Made by a program: the position numbers and the translations under genes
Assembly (NCBI GenBank): GCA_031381645.1
Contig: JANMYB010000021.1
Span: 1 to 13,633 of the forward strand
Reading direction: 5' to 3'
Length of the DNA: 13,633 nucleotides
DNA from: Methylotenera_A sp031381645
Lineage (GTDB): Bacteria > Pseudomonadota > Gammaproteobacteria > Burkholderiales > Methylophilaceae
Shown: positions 1-6,566 of the stretch, one piece after another
How positions within the stretch are numbered: position 1 is the first letter of the stretch
Layout of the letters: every line of letters begins with the position of its first letter
The notes under the pieces: generated by a model
What the model was told of the DNA's origin: nothing
Database searches by the model: none
Seen by the model: the letters and a program-made list of their open reading frames with translations, nothing else

Positions 1-370
1 CTGGCACACCATCGCCCAAATAGACTAATTTTCCTTCTATCACTGCGCCAGTGTGCATTTCTAGCGATTTGTAATATAAATCGCCCGTGATGCGCGCTTT
101 GGTTTGTAGCTCAATAAAATGGCTAGACTTTACCGTGCCGATGACTTTGCCATTAAGCACGACTTTGGCCGCGCTCACCGCACCTTCAATACGACCGTGC
201 TCGCTAATAATCAGCGTGCTTGGGTTGCCGTTTTGCTCGGCTACATCGCCGCGAATGGCGCCATCGACGCGCAAACCACCGCTAAAGTGCAGGTCACCCT
301 CTATGCGTGTATCAGCACCCACAAGTGTATCAATTCGATTATCAATTTTGTTGGCTTTTTTAAAAAACAT
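1..370 (-). CDS. Bactofilin (polymer-forming cytoskeletal protein), 3' end cut by window edge
   Basis: I translated this from the minus strand: it starts at the ATG at 370 and stays open to the left edge, giving 123 residues with the C-terminus missing. Bactofilins assemble nucleotide-free filaments through a right-handed beta-helix and act in cell shape, polarity or envelope placement. The sequence shows a short charged N-terminus (MFFKKANKIDNRID), then TLVGADTRIEGDLHFSGGLR and a regular series of short glycine-punctuated strands (RVDGAIRGDV, GRIEGAVSAA, GKVIGTVKSS, ARITGDLYYK, GAVIEGKLVY), typical of the bactofilin core. A GAGAGG ribosome binding site lies 5 nt before the start. The gene begins 14 nt after the stop of the membrane coiled-coil gene, so the two are probably co-transcribed and co-translated. 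The family call is firm; which envelope process it serves cannot be told from the sequence. Confidence 0.92.
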   Translation of the reverse strand, partial: MFFKKANKIDNRIDTLVGADTRIEGDLHFSGGLRVDGAIRGDVAEQNGNPSTLIISEHGRIEGAVSAAKVVLNGKVIGTVKSSHFIELQTKARITGDLYYKSLEMHTGAVIEGKLVYLGDGVP

Positions 371-384
371 TCGCGCCTCTCAAC

Positions 385-747
385 TTATCTTGCTCGTTTA
401 CTCACCATATTTTTGTAAAAGAATAAGTCTTCTTTTATCTTAATGTTCTCATCTTGAACGCTTGCAAGCTCTTTGGCAAGGGTATTATTGGTCGCCAGCT
501 CTACTTGTAGCTCGCGCTGCGCGCCCACTAATTTAATCTCTAATTCTTTATTTGCAAGCTTTGTTTCGTATAGTTTTTCGCGCATGTTCTCAGTATCGCG
601 CATCATCCAATACGCGATTGCATAGCCTAAAGCCACACACAAAATAGCCAACAAAGCGCGGAAATACCATGGACGCTGAGAACGCACGGCTACGCGCTTG
701 GCGGTGAGGCCATAATAATTGCGCACTCTACGGTCAACTGGTCTCAT
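385..747 (-). CDS. Small membrane-anchored coiled-coil protein, DUF6776-like, without the usual C-terminal part
   Basis: This 120-residue protein has a basic N-terminus (about residues 1-27, rich in Arg/Lys), one transmembrane segment (about 28-49, FRALLAILCVALGYAIAYWM), then a heptad-like charged region (about 50-112) that should form a coiled coil. It ends DLFFYKNMVSKRAR. Positive residues before the segment favour a cytoplasmic N-terminus and a periplasmic coiled coil. The layout and the position between argC and a bactofilin resemble the DUF6776 family of betaproteobacteria. As I recall, members usually continue after an LxFF(x)NL-like stretch into a beta-rich C-terminal domain, which is absent here. 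The ATG lies 2 nt after the argC stop, with no strong ribosome binding site, so translation is probably coupled. No enzyme motif is visible. The function is unknown; a link to the bactofilin is inferred from position only. Confidence 0.75.
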   Translation of the reverse strand: MRPVDRRVRNYYGLTAKRVAVRSQRPWYFRALLAILCVALGYAIAYWMMRDTENMREKLYETKLANKELEIKLVGAQRELQVELATNNTLAKELASVQDENIKIKEDLFFYKNMVSKRAR

Positions 748-749
748 AA

Positions 750-1799
750 CTATGGCAGCAGCGGCACGACTGTTAAGCCGGCGTTTTCTTCAAAACCAAA
801 CATCATATTCATATTTTGTACCGCTTGCCCCGCTGCGCCCTTTACCAAGTTATCTTGCACCACCACAATGGTTAAATAACCCGTATCAGATTGGCTTTGC
901 AGCGCAATACGCAATTGATTAGAGCCTCGCACAGAGCGGGTTTCTGGCATATTGCCTGCTGGCAACACATCCACAAATTGTTCATTTGCATAACGTTTTT
1001 CAAACAAAGCCTGACAATCAAGACTGCTGGCTTTGGCAGAAAGTTTCACGTAAATCGTTGAAAGCATGCCTCTAATCATCGACACCAAATGCGGCACAAA
1101 AATAAAATCACCCTTTTTACCTGCTAATGCCGTAATTTGCGCATGAATCTCAGGATGATGCCGATGCCCCGCCACGCCATAGGCTTTCATGTTGTCGCTC
1201 GCTTCAGAAAACAACGTCGCAACTTCAGCTTTTCTACCCGCGCCCGACACGCCCGACTTGCAATCGGCTATAATTGGCGCAGAGAAATCGATTAAGCCTT
1301 GCTCCAACAATGGCGCCAAACCCAATAAAACCGTAGTTGGGTAACAACCTGGGTTACCAATCACCTTGGCTTTTTTAATTTGTTCCCGATACAGTTCTGG
1401 AATACCATACACTGCATCTTTTAAAATATCAGCACATGTGTGCGGCATTTTGTACCACTTTTCAAATACGGCAACATCTTGCAACCTAAAGTCGGCAGCC
1501 AAGTCGATGATTTTTACATCAGCTTTTAACAAAGCTTCTGCTTGACTCATGGCGACGCCATGCGGTGTTGCAAAAAATACTACGTCGCATGCGCTTAAAT
1601 TGGCAGTTGCTGGATCGCTAAATTTTAAATCTACATAGCCACGCAAGCTCGGGAACATATCAGCCACGGGCAAGCCAGCCTCACCACGCGAGGTAATCGC
1701 TACAAGCTCTGCATGCGGATGCACTGCCAATAGACGTAGCAACTCAACACCAGTGTAACCAGTGCCGCCGACGATACCAATTTTAAGTTTTTTTGCCAT
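750..1799 (-). CDS. argC: N-acetyl-gamma-glutamyl-phosphate reductase
   Basis: ArgC makes N-acetylglutamate semialdehyde from N-acetylglutamyl phosphate with NADPH, the third step of arginine synthesis, in the cytoplasm. From the ATG at 1799 the protein has 349 residues, normal for the family. Residues 6-16 hold the NADP-binding loop KIGIVGGTGYTG, FFATPHGVA follows near 75-83, and the catalytic cysteine is Cys152 in GNPGCYPTT. Later GVSGAGRKA and GHRHHPEI match conserved substrate-binding stretches. The frame extends upstream to a TTG at 1838, but the extra 13 residues are unlike ArgC and the family normally begins just before KIGIVGG, so I chose 1799. The ribosome binding site there is weak. 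A terminator lies upstream of the gene, yet I see no clear promoter between them; expression may depend on read-through from rplM-rpsI or on a weak promoter. Confidence 0.96.
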   Translation of the reverse strand: MAKKLKIGIVGGTGYTGVELLRLLAVHPHAELVAITSRGEAGLPVADMFPSLRGYVDLKFSDPATANLSACDVVFFATPHGVAMSQAEALLKADVKIIDLAADFRLQDVAVFEKWYKMPHTCADILKDAVYGIPELYREQIKKAKVIGNPGCYPTTVLLGLAPLLEQGLIDFSAPIIADCKSGVSGAGRKAEVATLFSEASDNMKAYGVAGHRHHPEIHAQITALAGKKGDFIFVPHLVSMIRGMLSTIYVKLSAKASSLDCQALFEKRYANEQFVDVLPAGNMPETRSVRGSNQLRIALQSQSDTGYLTIVVVQDNLVKGAAGQAVQNMNMMFGFEENAGLTVVPLLP

Positions 1800-1848
1800 G
1801 CTTTTAATTTCGTCTATAAAATTAATGCCTAAAACCAAACCTTAAATG

Positions 1849-1874
1849 AAAAAGGCCGCTAACGCGACCTTTTT
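1849..1874 (-). terminator. Intrinsic terminator after rpsI
   Basis: Read on the minus strand this is AAAAAGGTCGCG, loop region TTA, then GCGGCCTTTTT: an A-tract and T-tract flank an 11-bp stem with a 4-nt loop. The stem includes one U-G wobble (1867/1856) that would be a C-A mismatch in plus-strand RNA, so the hairpin is stronger in minus-strand RNA. It begins about 20 nt after the rpsI stop and should end the rplM-rpsI transcript, at least in part, before argC. Confidence 0.8.
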
Positions 1875-1894
1875 TAAATCTTAACCGCTGTGAA

Positions 1895-2287
1895 TTAGCG
1901 TTTAGAGAATTGTTTACGGCGGCGCGCTTTGCGTAAGCCCACTTTTTTACGTTCTACTTCGCGTGCATCGCGCGTTACGAAGCCCGCTTGTGAAAGCGCG
2001 CTTTTTAGCGTTGCATCGTGATCAATCAAAGCACGTGTAATGCCATGACGCACAGCACCCGCTTGGCCAGATTCGCCACCACCGATGACATTAATCATAA
2101 TGTCAAAGCTGGTCAGATTGTTAGTCAACTCTAATGGCTGACGTAAAATCATGCGCGCTGTTACGCGAGAGAAATATTCGTCCACAGGTTTATCGTTTAC
2201 CACGATATTGCCTTTGCCTGATTTTAAAAACACGCGCGCTACTGAGCTTTTGCGGCGGCCTGTACCATAATTATATTTACCAATCAT
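1895..2287 (-). CDS. rpsI: 30S ribosomal protein S9
   Basis: S9 is a small-subunit protein of the 30S head whose C-terminal tail reaches the P-site tRNA. The 130-residue product has the usual length. It begins MIGKYNYGTGRRKSSVARVF, contains GGGESGQAGAVRHGI near residues 69-83, and ends in the basic tail RKARRRKQFSKR with the conserved C-terminal SKR that contacts the anticodon stem loop. The ATG follows an AAGG-type ribosome binding site at 2294-2299, spaced 6 nt. It lies 24 nt after rplM, the usual L13-S9 pair, and an intrinsic terminator follows. Nothing unusual is seen. Confidence 0.98.
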   Translation of the reverse strand: MIGKYNYGTGRRKSSVARVFLKSGKGNIVVNDKPVDEYFSRVTARMILRQPLELTNNLTSFDIMINVIGGGESGQAGAVRHGITRALIDHDATLKSALSQAGFVTRDAREVERKKVGLRKARRRKQFSKR

Positions 2288-2311
2288 TTTATGCCTTAAA
2301 TTATTCTATGC

Positions 2312-2755
2312 TTAAATAGTCAATGCTTTTGGTTGTTGTGCCGCATGCTCATGCTTGTCGCCCGCATAAACTTTCATTTTTTTAATCATTGCATAGCCCA
2401 ATGGGCCTTTTGGCAACATGCCTTTTACTGCTTTTTCTAATGCGCGACCAGGAAACTTATCTTGCATTTTCGCAAATGTAGTTGTGCTGATGCCACCTGG
2501 ATAGCCAGAGTGACTATGGTAAAGCTTGCCTTCAGCTTTAGCGCCAGTTACTTTCATTTTGTCGGCATTAATAATCACAATGTAGTCACCAGTATCTGTG
2601 TGTGGCGTGTAAATGGTTTTATGTTTGCCACGTAAACGGTGCGCGCAAGCACTAGCCAAACGACCCAATACCAAATCAGTCGCGTCAATCACAAACCAGT
2701 CGCGTTGTACTTCGTGCGATTTAGCCGAAAAGGTTTTCCCAGAGAAAATATTCAT
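2312..2755 (-). CDS. rplM: 50S ribosomal protein L13
   Basis: L13 is an early-assembling 50S protein. The product has 147 residues against about 142 in E. coli; the difference is a short N-terminal extension (MNIFSG) before the common KTFSAK start. Family signatures are RDWFVIDATDLVLGRLAS (about 19-36), LRGKHKTIYTPHTDTGDY and the near-invariant KGMLPKGPLG (about 111-120), followed by KVYAGDKHEHAAQQP. It is the first gene of the rplM-rpsI operon. A strong promoter with full consensus boxes lies 43 nt upstream, giving a leader of roughly 35 nt. The ribosome binding site is not obvious (GGGTAG, about 8 nt before the ATG). No in-frame ATG lies at the usual family start, so the extension is probably real. 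Confidence 0.98.
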   Translation of the reverse strand: MNIFSGKTFSAKSHEVQRDWFVIDATDLVLGRLASACAHRLRGKHKTIYTPHTDTGDYIVIINADKMKVTGAKAEGKLYHSHSGYPGGISTTTFAKMQDKFPGRALEKAVKGMLPKGPLGYAMIKKMKVYAGDKHEHAAQQPKALTI

Positions 2756-2797
2756 ATCTAACTACCCAATGTGTTGCTATTAAAAACAAGAGGGCGG

Positions 2798-2827
2798 ATT
2801 ATATGCTTTTGAACAAAGGCTTGTCAA
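2798..2827 (-). promoter_or_regulatory. Sigma-70 promoter of rplM-rpsI with GC-rich discriminator
   Basis: On the minus strand a perfect TTGACA (2827-2822), an 18-bp spacer and a perfect TATAAT (2803-2798) stand 43 nt before the rplM start. The bases just after the -10 box are CCGCCC, a GC-rich discriminator. In E. coli, GC-rich discriminators at ribosomal promoters go with inhibition by ppGpp/DksA. Transcription probably starts near 2791. The boxes are seen directly; stringent control is inferred. Confidence 0.82.
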
Positions 2828-2936
2828 TTACCAAGCACAGATTAATGATAGATTTTATTGTTGATTATGATGCATCTTAATATTTGAGGCAATTTTATAT
2901 AAAATAACTTTATATTTTGGTTAATTTGCCGATAAG

Positions 2937-2965
2937 TTAATAGTTGGCACACCAATTGCTATACT
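2937..2965 (+). promoter_or_regulatory. Candidate extended -10 promoter of the fimV-like gene
   Basis: TTAATA at 2937-2942 (4 of 6 matches to the -35 consensus) is followed by a 17-bp spacer and TATACT at 2960-2965. The -10 box is preceded by TGC, giving an extended -10 element. The start would fall near 2972, about 60 nt before the fimV ATG. An imperfect dyad (ATAGTTGG, CACA, CCAA, TTG, CTAT; 2940-2962) covers the spacer and the first bases of the -10 box and could be an operator; this is speculative. Confidence 0.55.
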
Positions 2966-3020
2966 ACTATCATGGTCGAACTGAAAATTAAAAAATAATA
3001 AGGGATACTTAACGATAGAC

Positions 3021-3026
3021 AGGTGG
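3021..3026 (+). promoter_or_regulatory. Ribosome binding site that fixes the fimV-like start
   Basis: AGGTGG ends 5 nt before the ATG at 3032. The in-frame GTG at 3023 lies inside this Shine-Dalgarno sequence, so it is unlikely to be the start codon. Confidence 0.7.
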
Positions 3027-3031
3027 ACGAT

Positions 3032-4867
3032 ATGCAAAACAATTACACACTTAAGCAAGCGGTTATTACCGCATTAACCATGCTTGCCGTTGGCACGCAA
3101 AGCCAAGTACTGGCGCTGGGTTTAGGCAATATTGATGTTAAGTCGCATCTTGGTCAACCCTTGCGTGCGAGCATTCAAATTCAGGGTGCTGGTGAGCTAA
3201 AAGATAGTACTTGTTTTAGGGTGATTAATGATGCCAGCGCTGAAAATCAGCTCACCAAAGCAAATTTTAATTTATCAAAAGCTGTCGATGATGTCGCGAT
3301 TTTGACAGTTACCACCAATCAGATTATTAATGAACCGATTGTTAATTTATCGGTAATGGCGGAATGCGACGTGAATATGCGTCGAGATTACGTATTATTG
3401 CTAGATCCGATTTTAACTGCTGAACTTGAAACTGCTGCTGAAGAGTTACCGAGTGACAGTACTGAATTTCAAGCAGAAAAAGAAAATCTTACTGTTAAAG
3501 CGCCTGTCCAACATCAAGCTGTGAAAGTGGCTGCAAACTCTACAAAAAAGGCTTCTACTAAAAAACGTAAAAATAACAAAAAATCTAATGAAAACATTAT
3601 ATTAACAGCTGGCTATAATACTGAGAAACCTGCAGAACTTGCTACGCCTAGCTCAACTAATAATACCGCGACTGAAACCAAAACACGCTTAAGTATTTCT
3701 GCTGGCGATGCCATGAGTTTAGGTGGTGCGGAACTGCGCTTAGATAGGGCGTTACATTTCACACCAGAAACCGCGCCGCAAGCGCTAGCTGCTAATACTG
3801 ACGCGCTAGATGAAGCAACGGTAATGAGCCATCGTCTCGCCCATTTGGAAAAACAACTCAATTCTTTAGCGCTAATCAACAAAAAATTAAAAACCGAAAA
3901 TACATTTAAAACTGAGCAACTTGCAGAAGCTAAGTCATTTAAAAATATGCTCGATTGGCTAGGCTATATATTGGGCGGCGTGCTTTTAATTGCCAGCTAC
4001 ACTGTTGCCGACAAATTGCGTCGTCGTCGCCAAGCACAACAGCTTGAAACTGCTCAGCTGGCATGGGAAAACACCAATCTTGCCAGCGCTAATTTAGATG
4101 AATTTGATATAGACAACAACATTTTTGAGCTTGACTCAAATGCTGATTCAAGCCAGAAAATGAAGAGCGATGATAAAAAATCAGCTGAAAAACTTAGTGA
4201 CTTTAAAGACGATGTCGTACCATTTTCAGTTGAAGAGTTTAATTCAGAGCACAACGTGCTAGATCACGCCGATGTGTTTTTATCGCATGGTCGCACCAGC
4301 TTAGCCATTCAATTACTGCAAAACCATTTACTCGAATTCCCAAAACAATCGGTGACTATTTGGATGTTTTTACTCGATTTATTGGCCAAAGAGAACTTAC
4401 AAGCGGTGTATGAGCAAACTGCACTAGAATGCAAAGAGCATTTTAATGTGCTAATTGCTGATTTTTCTAAATCCGAAATTGACTTAAATCAAAGCCTAGA
4501 ATCATTCCCGCGTATTTCATCAGGCTTGCAACAAGCTTGGGGCACGCCCGCAGCGCTTGTTTACTTGGATGACTTAATTTATAACAGCCGCCTAGAAGTC
4601 CGTGTTGGCTTCCATAAAAACGTGATTGAAGAATTGCTTTTATTAAAAAGCGTCGCACAGGAAGAGTTGAAAACTGCTGAAGTGATTCAACTAGACGAGA
4701 AAAAATTAGCGATGCTAGAACTTAAAGAAGCACAACTAAACGCCAAAAAAGAAGAGAAACTAAGAAAGATGGATGAAGATGCACTTAAAATGGCGACTGA
4801 AAAAGCTACCGAAGCAAAAATATCACCAGTAGAGCGATTTGAATTTAACTTAATTGAATTTAAATAG
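3032..4867 (+). CDS. FimV-like inner-membrane protein (FimV N-terminal domain, TM, TPR-like cytoplasmic part)
   Basis: FimV/HubP proteins are single-pass scaffolds for type IV pilus assembly and polar organisation. From the ATG at 3032 the product has 611 residues. A signal-like hydrophobic stretch (about 8-29) precedes LGLGNIDVKSHLGQPLRASI, the hallmark of the FimV N-terminal domain. Cys61 and Cys112 could pair in the periplasm. Residues 130-260 are Lys/Ala/Thr-rich linker, 265-300 may be coiled coil, 307-325 a membrane span followed by an Arg cluster (330-333). The cytoplasmic part has an acidic stretch, a TPR-like segment (about 411-472), a further conserved-looking domain (490-545) and a Lys/Glu-rich tail. 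I see no LysM motif and no typical FimV C-terminal domain, and it is short for the family. It is the only intact plus-strand gene and overlaps the ubiA end by 8 bp. FimV homology is firm for the N-terminus; a true pilus role is inferred. Confidence 0.82.
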   Translation: MQNNYTLKQAVITALTMLAVGTQSQVLALGLGNIDVKSHLGQPLRASIQIQGAGELKDSTCFRVINDASAENQLTKANFNLSKAVDDVAILTVTTNQIINEPIVNLSVMAECDVNMRRDYVLLLDPILTAELETAAEELPSDSTEFQAEKENLTVKAPVQHQAVKVAANSTKKASTKKRKNNKKSNENIILTAGYNTEKPAELATPSSTNNTATETKTRLSISAGDAMSLGGAELRLDRALHFTPETAPQALAANTDALDEATVMSHRLAHLEKQLNSLALINKKLKTENTFKTEQLAEAKSFKNMLDWLGYILGGVLLIASYTVADKLRRRRQAQQLETAQLAWENTNLASANLDEFDIDNNIFELDSNADSSQKMKSDDKKSAEKLSDFKDDVVPFSVEEFNSEHNVLDHADVFLSHGRTSLAIQLLQNHLLEFPKQSVTIWMFLLDLLAKENLQAVYEQTALECKEHFNVLIADFSKSEIDLNQSLESFPRISSGLQQAWGTPAALVYLDDLIYNSRLEVRVGFHKNVIEELLLLKSVAQEELKTAEVIQLDEKKLAMLELKEAQLNAKKEEKLRKMDEDALKMATEKATEAKISPVERFEFNLIEFK

Positions 4868-5759
4868 ATTTAATGCGCAAATAATAGTCGGCCGCAAGTC
4901 CTAAAAATATCGCCAAACCAATCCAATTGTTATGTAAAAATGCTTTAAAACAATTAGCTTTATCACGATTTTTAATTAAAACATATTGCCTACAGGCCAA
5001 TAGCAGAGCGGCTCCCAAGCCGATAAAATAATATTTTCCAAAGCCCATAAATTTTCCAATATAAGCTAACAGTGCAAACATAATCGCGTAGCAAATCATC
5101 ACCGCAACTACATCATATTTGCCAAAAAACAGGGCAGAAGATTGAATGCCGATTTTTAAGTCATCCTCTCTATCCACCATCGCATATTCAGTATCATAAG
5201 CGATTGCCCAAAACACATTCGTCGCCAATAAAACCCAAGCCAGTGGCGGAATATAATCATTCACCGCCGCAAATGCCATGGGAATGCCGAAGCCAAATGC
5301 TACGCCCAAATAGGCTTGTGGAATCGCCAAAAAGCGCTTGGTAAAAGGATAAGTGGCGGCTAAAAATAGCGCAACGAAAGAAAGTAAAATAGTCGTTTTA
5401 TTAAACTGCCAGACCAATGCAAAAGCCAGCAGCCCAAAAAAAATAACAAGGGCATACGCTTCTTCCACGCTCACTTCACCTGTTACCAGCGGGCGATTTT
5501 TCGTACGCTCAACAAGTCCATCGTATTGTCTATCTGCAATATCGTTCATCACGCAGCCCGCGCTACGCATCAGCACCGCGCCCGTCACAAAAATCAGCAG
5601 CGTAATCCAATCTGGAATTCCACGCGCAGCCAACCACAACGCCCACAGTGTTGGCCACAGCAGCAGCAAAATGCCGATGGGTTTATCCAAACGCATCAAG
5701 CGCTCATAAACGTCTAGTTTTTTACTTATGCTTTCTAACGTTATTTTGGCAAAATTCAT
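4860..5759 (-). CDS. ubiA: 4-hydroxybenzoate polyprenyltransferase
   Basis: UbiA is an inner-membrane enzyme that joins the polyprenyl tail to 4-hydroxybenzoate, the second step of ubiquinone synthesis. The 299-residue product has the usual length and many hydrophobic helices. The first Asp-rich motif is NDIADRQYD (72-80, Asp73, Asp76, Asp80) and the second is YDTEYAMVDREDD (188-200), close to E. coli UbiA; together they bind Mg2+ and the polyprenyl diphosphate. RLDKPIGILLLLWPTLWAL near 23-42 is also a family signature. The ATG at 5759 overlaps the ubiC stop as ATGA, so the two are translationally coupled. The stop codon lies inside the fimV-like gene's last codons on the other strand, leaving no room for a separate terminator. 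Nothing suggests loss of activity. Confidence 0.97.
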   Translation of the reverse strand: MNFAKITLESISKKLDVYERLMRLDKPIGILLLLWPTLWALWLAARGIPDWITLLIFVTGAVLMRSAGCVMNDIADRQYDGLVERTKNRPLVTGEVSVEEAYALVIFFGLLAFALVWQFNKTTILLSFVALFLAATYPFTKRFLAIPQAYLGVAFGFGIPMAFAAVNDYIPPLAWVLLATNVFWAIAYDTEYAMVDREDDLKIGIQSSALFFGKYDVVAVMICYAIMFALLAYIGKFMGFGKYYFIGLGAALLLACRQYVLIKNRDKANCFKAFLHNNWIGLAIFLGLAADYYLRIKSI

Positions 5760-6301
5760 TTTAATAACTGCTCTAAAAAAACTTCGGTGACGAGAATTTT
5801 AGCGCAATTTAAACTAAACACCGAACGGCGCGCCCACAATGCTTTTGGTGATGTTTTTATATGCTCTGAAACCCGCATGGATATTGGGTTACATGGCGAT
5901 AGCTTTTTATATTCCAATGGCGTGCGCTTCACTTTTGGGTTGGCAAACAGCGCCGCGCCAAGCGGTTTATTGCCTAACTTGCCCAAAGCGCGCCAAGCCC
6001 CACGCAAACTCGTATGCGGCAACACGCTATGCGCAAACACTACCGGCTGATTGCCTCCCATCAACATCACCTCGCGAATCAGGGCATGCTGATTGGCTTT
6101 CAGGCCGAGCAACGCAGACTCATCGGTAAACGCTTTGGCATTTTTTAACAACCCTGGTCGCACCGCAAAATCTTTGTAACGCGCCTTTAAACGCGCCGTG
6201 AGCGAGCCATTATCAATCAACCATTTTCGATAAGCGCCGCATAACATCGGCTTTTTAAGCCACTGCTGACGAGGATGAGAACGATTTTGTTGAATTTTCA
6301 C
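5756..6301 (-). CDS. ubiC: Chorismate lyase
   Basis: UbiC removes pyruvate from chorismate to give 4-hydroxybenzoate, the first committed step of ubiquinone synthesis and the substrate for UbiA, encoded next. Family features: the catalytic-type Arg76 in ALIREVML, HSVLPHTSL, LGKLGNKPLGAALF, LWARRSVF and Glu173 in LVTEVFLE, matching the Arg and Glu of the E. coli active site. The start is uncertain. The frame stays open to an ATG at 6439, but those 46 extra residues are unlike UbiC. The GTG at 6301 keeps the HPRQQWL stretch that fits the N-terminus and gives 181 residues; the ATG at 6247 would give 163. No good ribosome binding site precedes either. A TGC-GATAAT extended -10 lies only 6 nt before the GTG, which raises the possibility of a leaderless message. 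It follows recG on the same strand after a long gap. Confidence 0.9.
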   Translation of the reverse strand: MKIQQNRSHPRQQWLKKPMLCGAYRKWLIDNGSLTARLKARYKDFAVRPGLLKNAKAFTDESALLGLKANQHALIREVMLMGGNQPVVFAHSVLPHTSLRGAWRALGKLGNKPLGAALFANPKVKRTPLEYKKLSPCNPISMRVSEHIKTSPKALWARRSVFSLNCAKILVTEVFLEQLLK

Positions 6302-6566
6302 GGATGAATTATCGCACAATATCCATGCACTAAAAGCCAGTATGTATGCGAGCTCTAAACAGGCGCTTATGAACTTGTAGATAAATTTTACCGAGACGTT
6401 GGTGTTTTCTGTAGCCTTCACGAAGCATCTGCAATACACACAATATTTAGAGAAATTTAAAAAAGGCTATATTACTTCTGACAATATTGATACTGAATTA
6501 GAGTACGCAAAGCTAAACATAAGTAGCGCTCAAGCAGAGATTCAAAGGCTTAAGGAATTTCGATAA
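6294..6566 (+). pseudogene. Possible decayed reading frame with one in-frame amber codon
   Basis: One plus-strand frame runs for about 90 codons with a single stop, TAG at 6378-6380, and ends at TAA 6564-6566. The part before the stop reads TDELSHNIHALKASMYASSK and onwards. The part after it includes KHLQYTQYLEKFKKGYITSD and ends in an amphipathic Lys/Glu-rich helix closing with IQRLKEFR. The second part looks like a real protein C-terminus. A CAG-to-TAG change would explain the break. The 5' side runs into ubiC on the other strand, so any original gene is truncated there. I do not recognise the family. It may instead be a chance frame or a short intact ORF starting at TTG 6399 or GTG 6402. 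Confidence 0.3.
6308..6316 (-). promoter_or_regulatory. Candidate extended -10 box before ubiC
   Basis: On the minus strand TGC-GATAAT matches an extended -10 element. The -35 position (CTTTTA at 17 bp) is poor. The predicted start falls at or next to the GTG at 6301, so the message would have almost no leader if that is the start codon. Confidence 0.35.

Noticed and set aside
87..443. 118-codon plus-strand ORF at the left edge
   Set aside because: It is antisense to the bactofilin, whose beta-helix repeats make the minus strand the coding one.
1813..1818. TATAGA as an argC promoter -10 box
   Set aside because: No acceptable -35 lies at 16-18 bp; the nearest TTGGTT is only 14 bp away.
1800..1838. 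TTG start at 1838 for argC
   Set aside because: The family begins just before KIGIVGGTGYTG, and the extra 13 residues show no conservation features.
3023..3031. GTG start at 3023 for the fimV-like gene
   Set aside because: The GTG lies inside the AGGTGG ribosome binding site of the ATG at 3032.
6302..6439. 46-residue N-terminal extension of UbiC in the open frame
   Set aside because: It adds residues unlike any UbiC N-terminus, overlaps the better-looking plus-strand frame, and has no ribosome binding site; the frame is open by chance.
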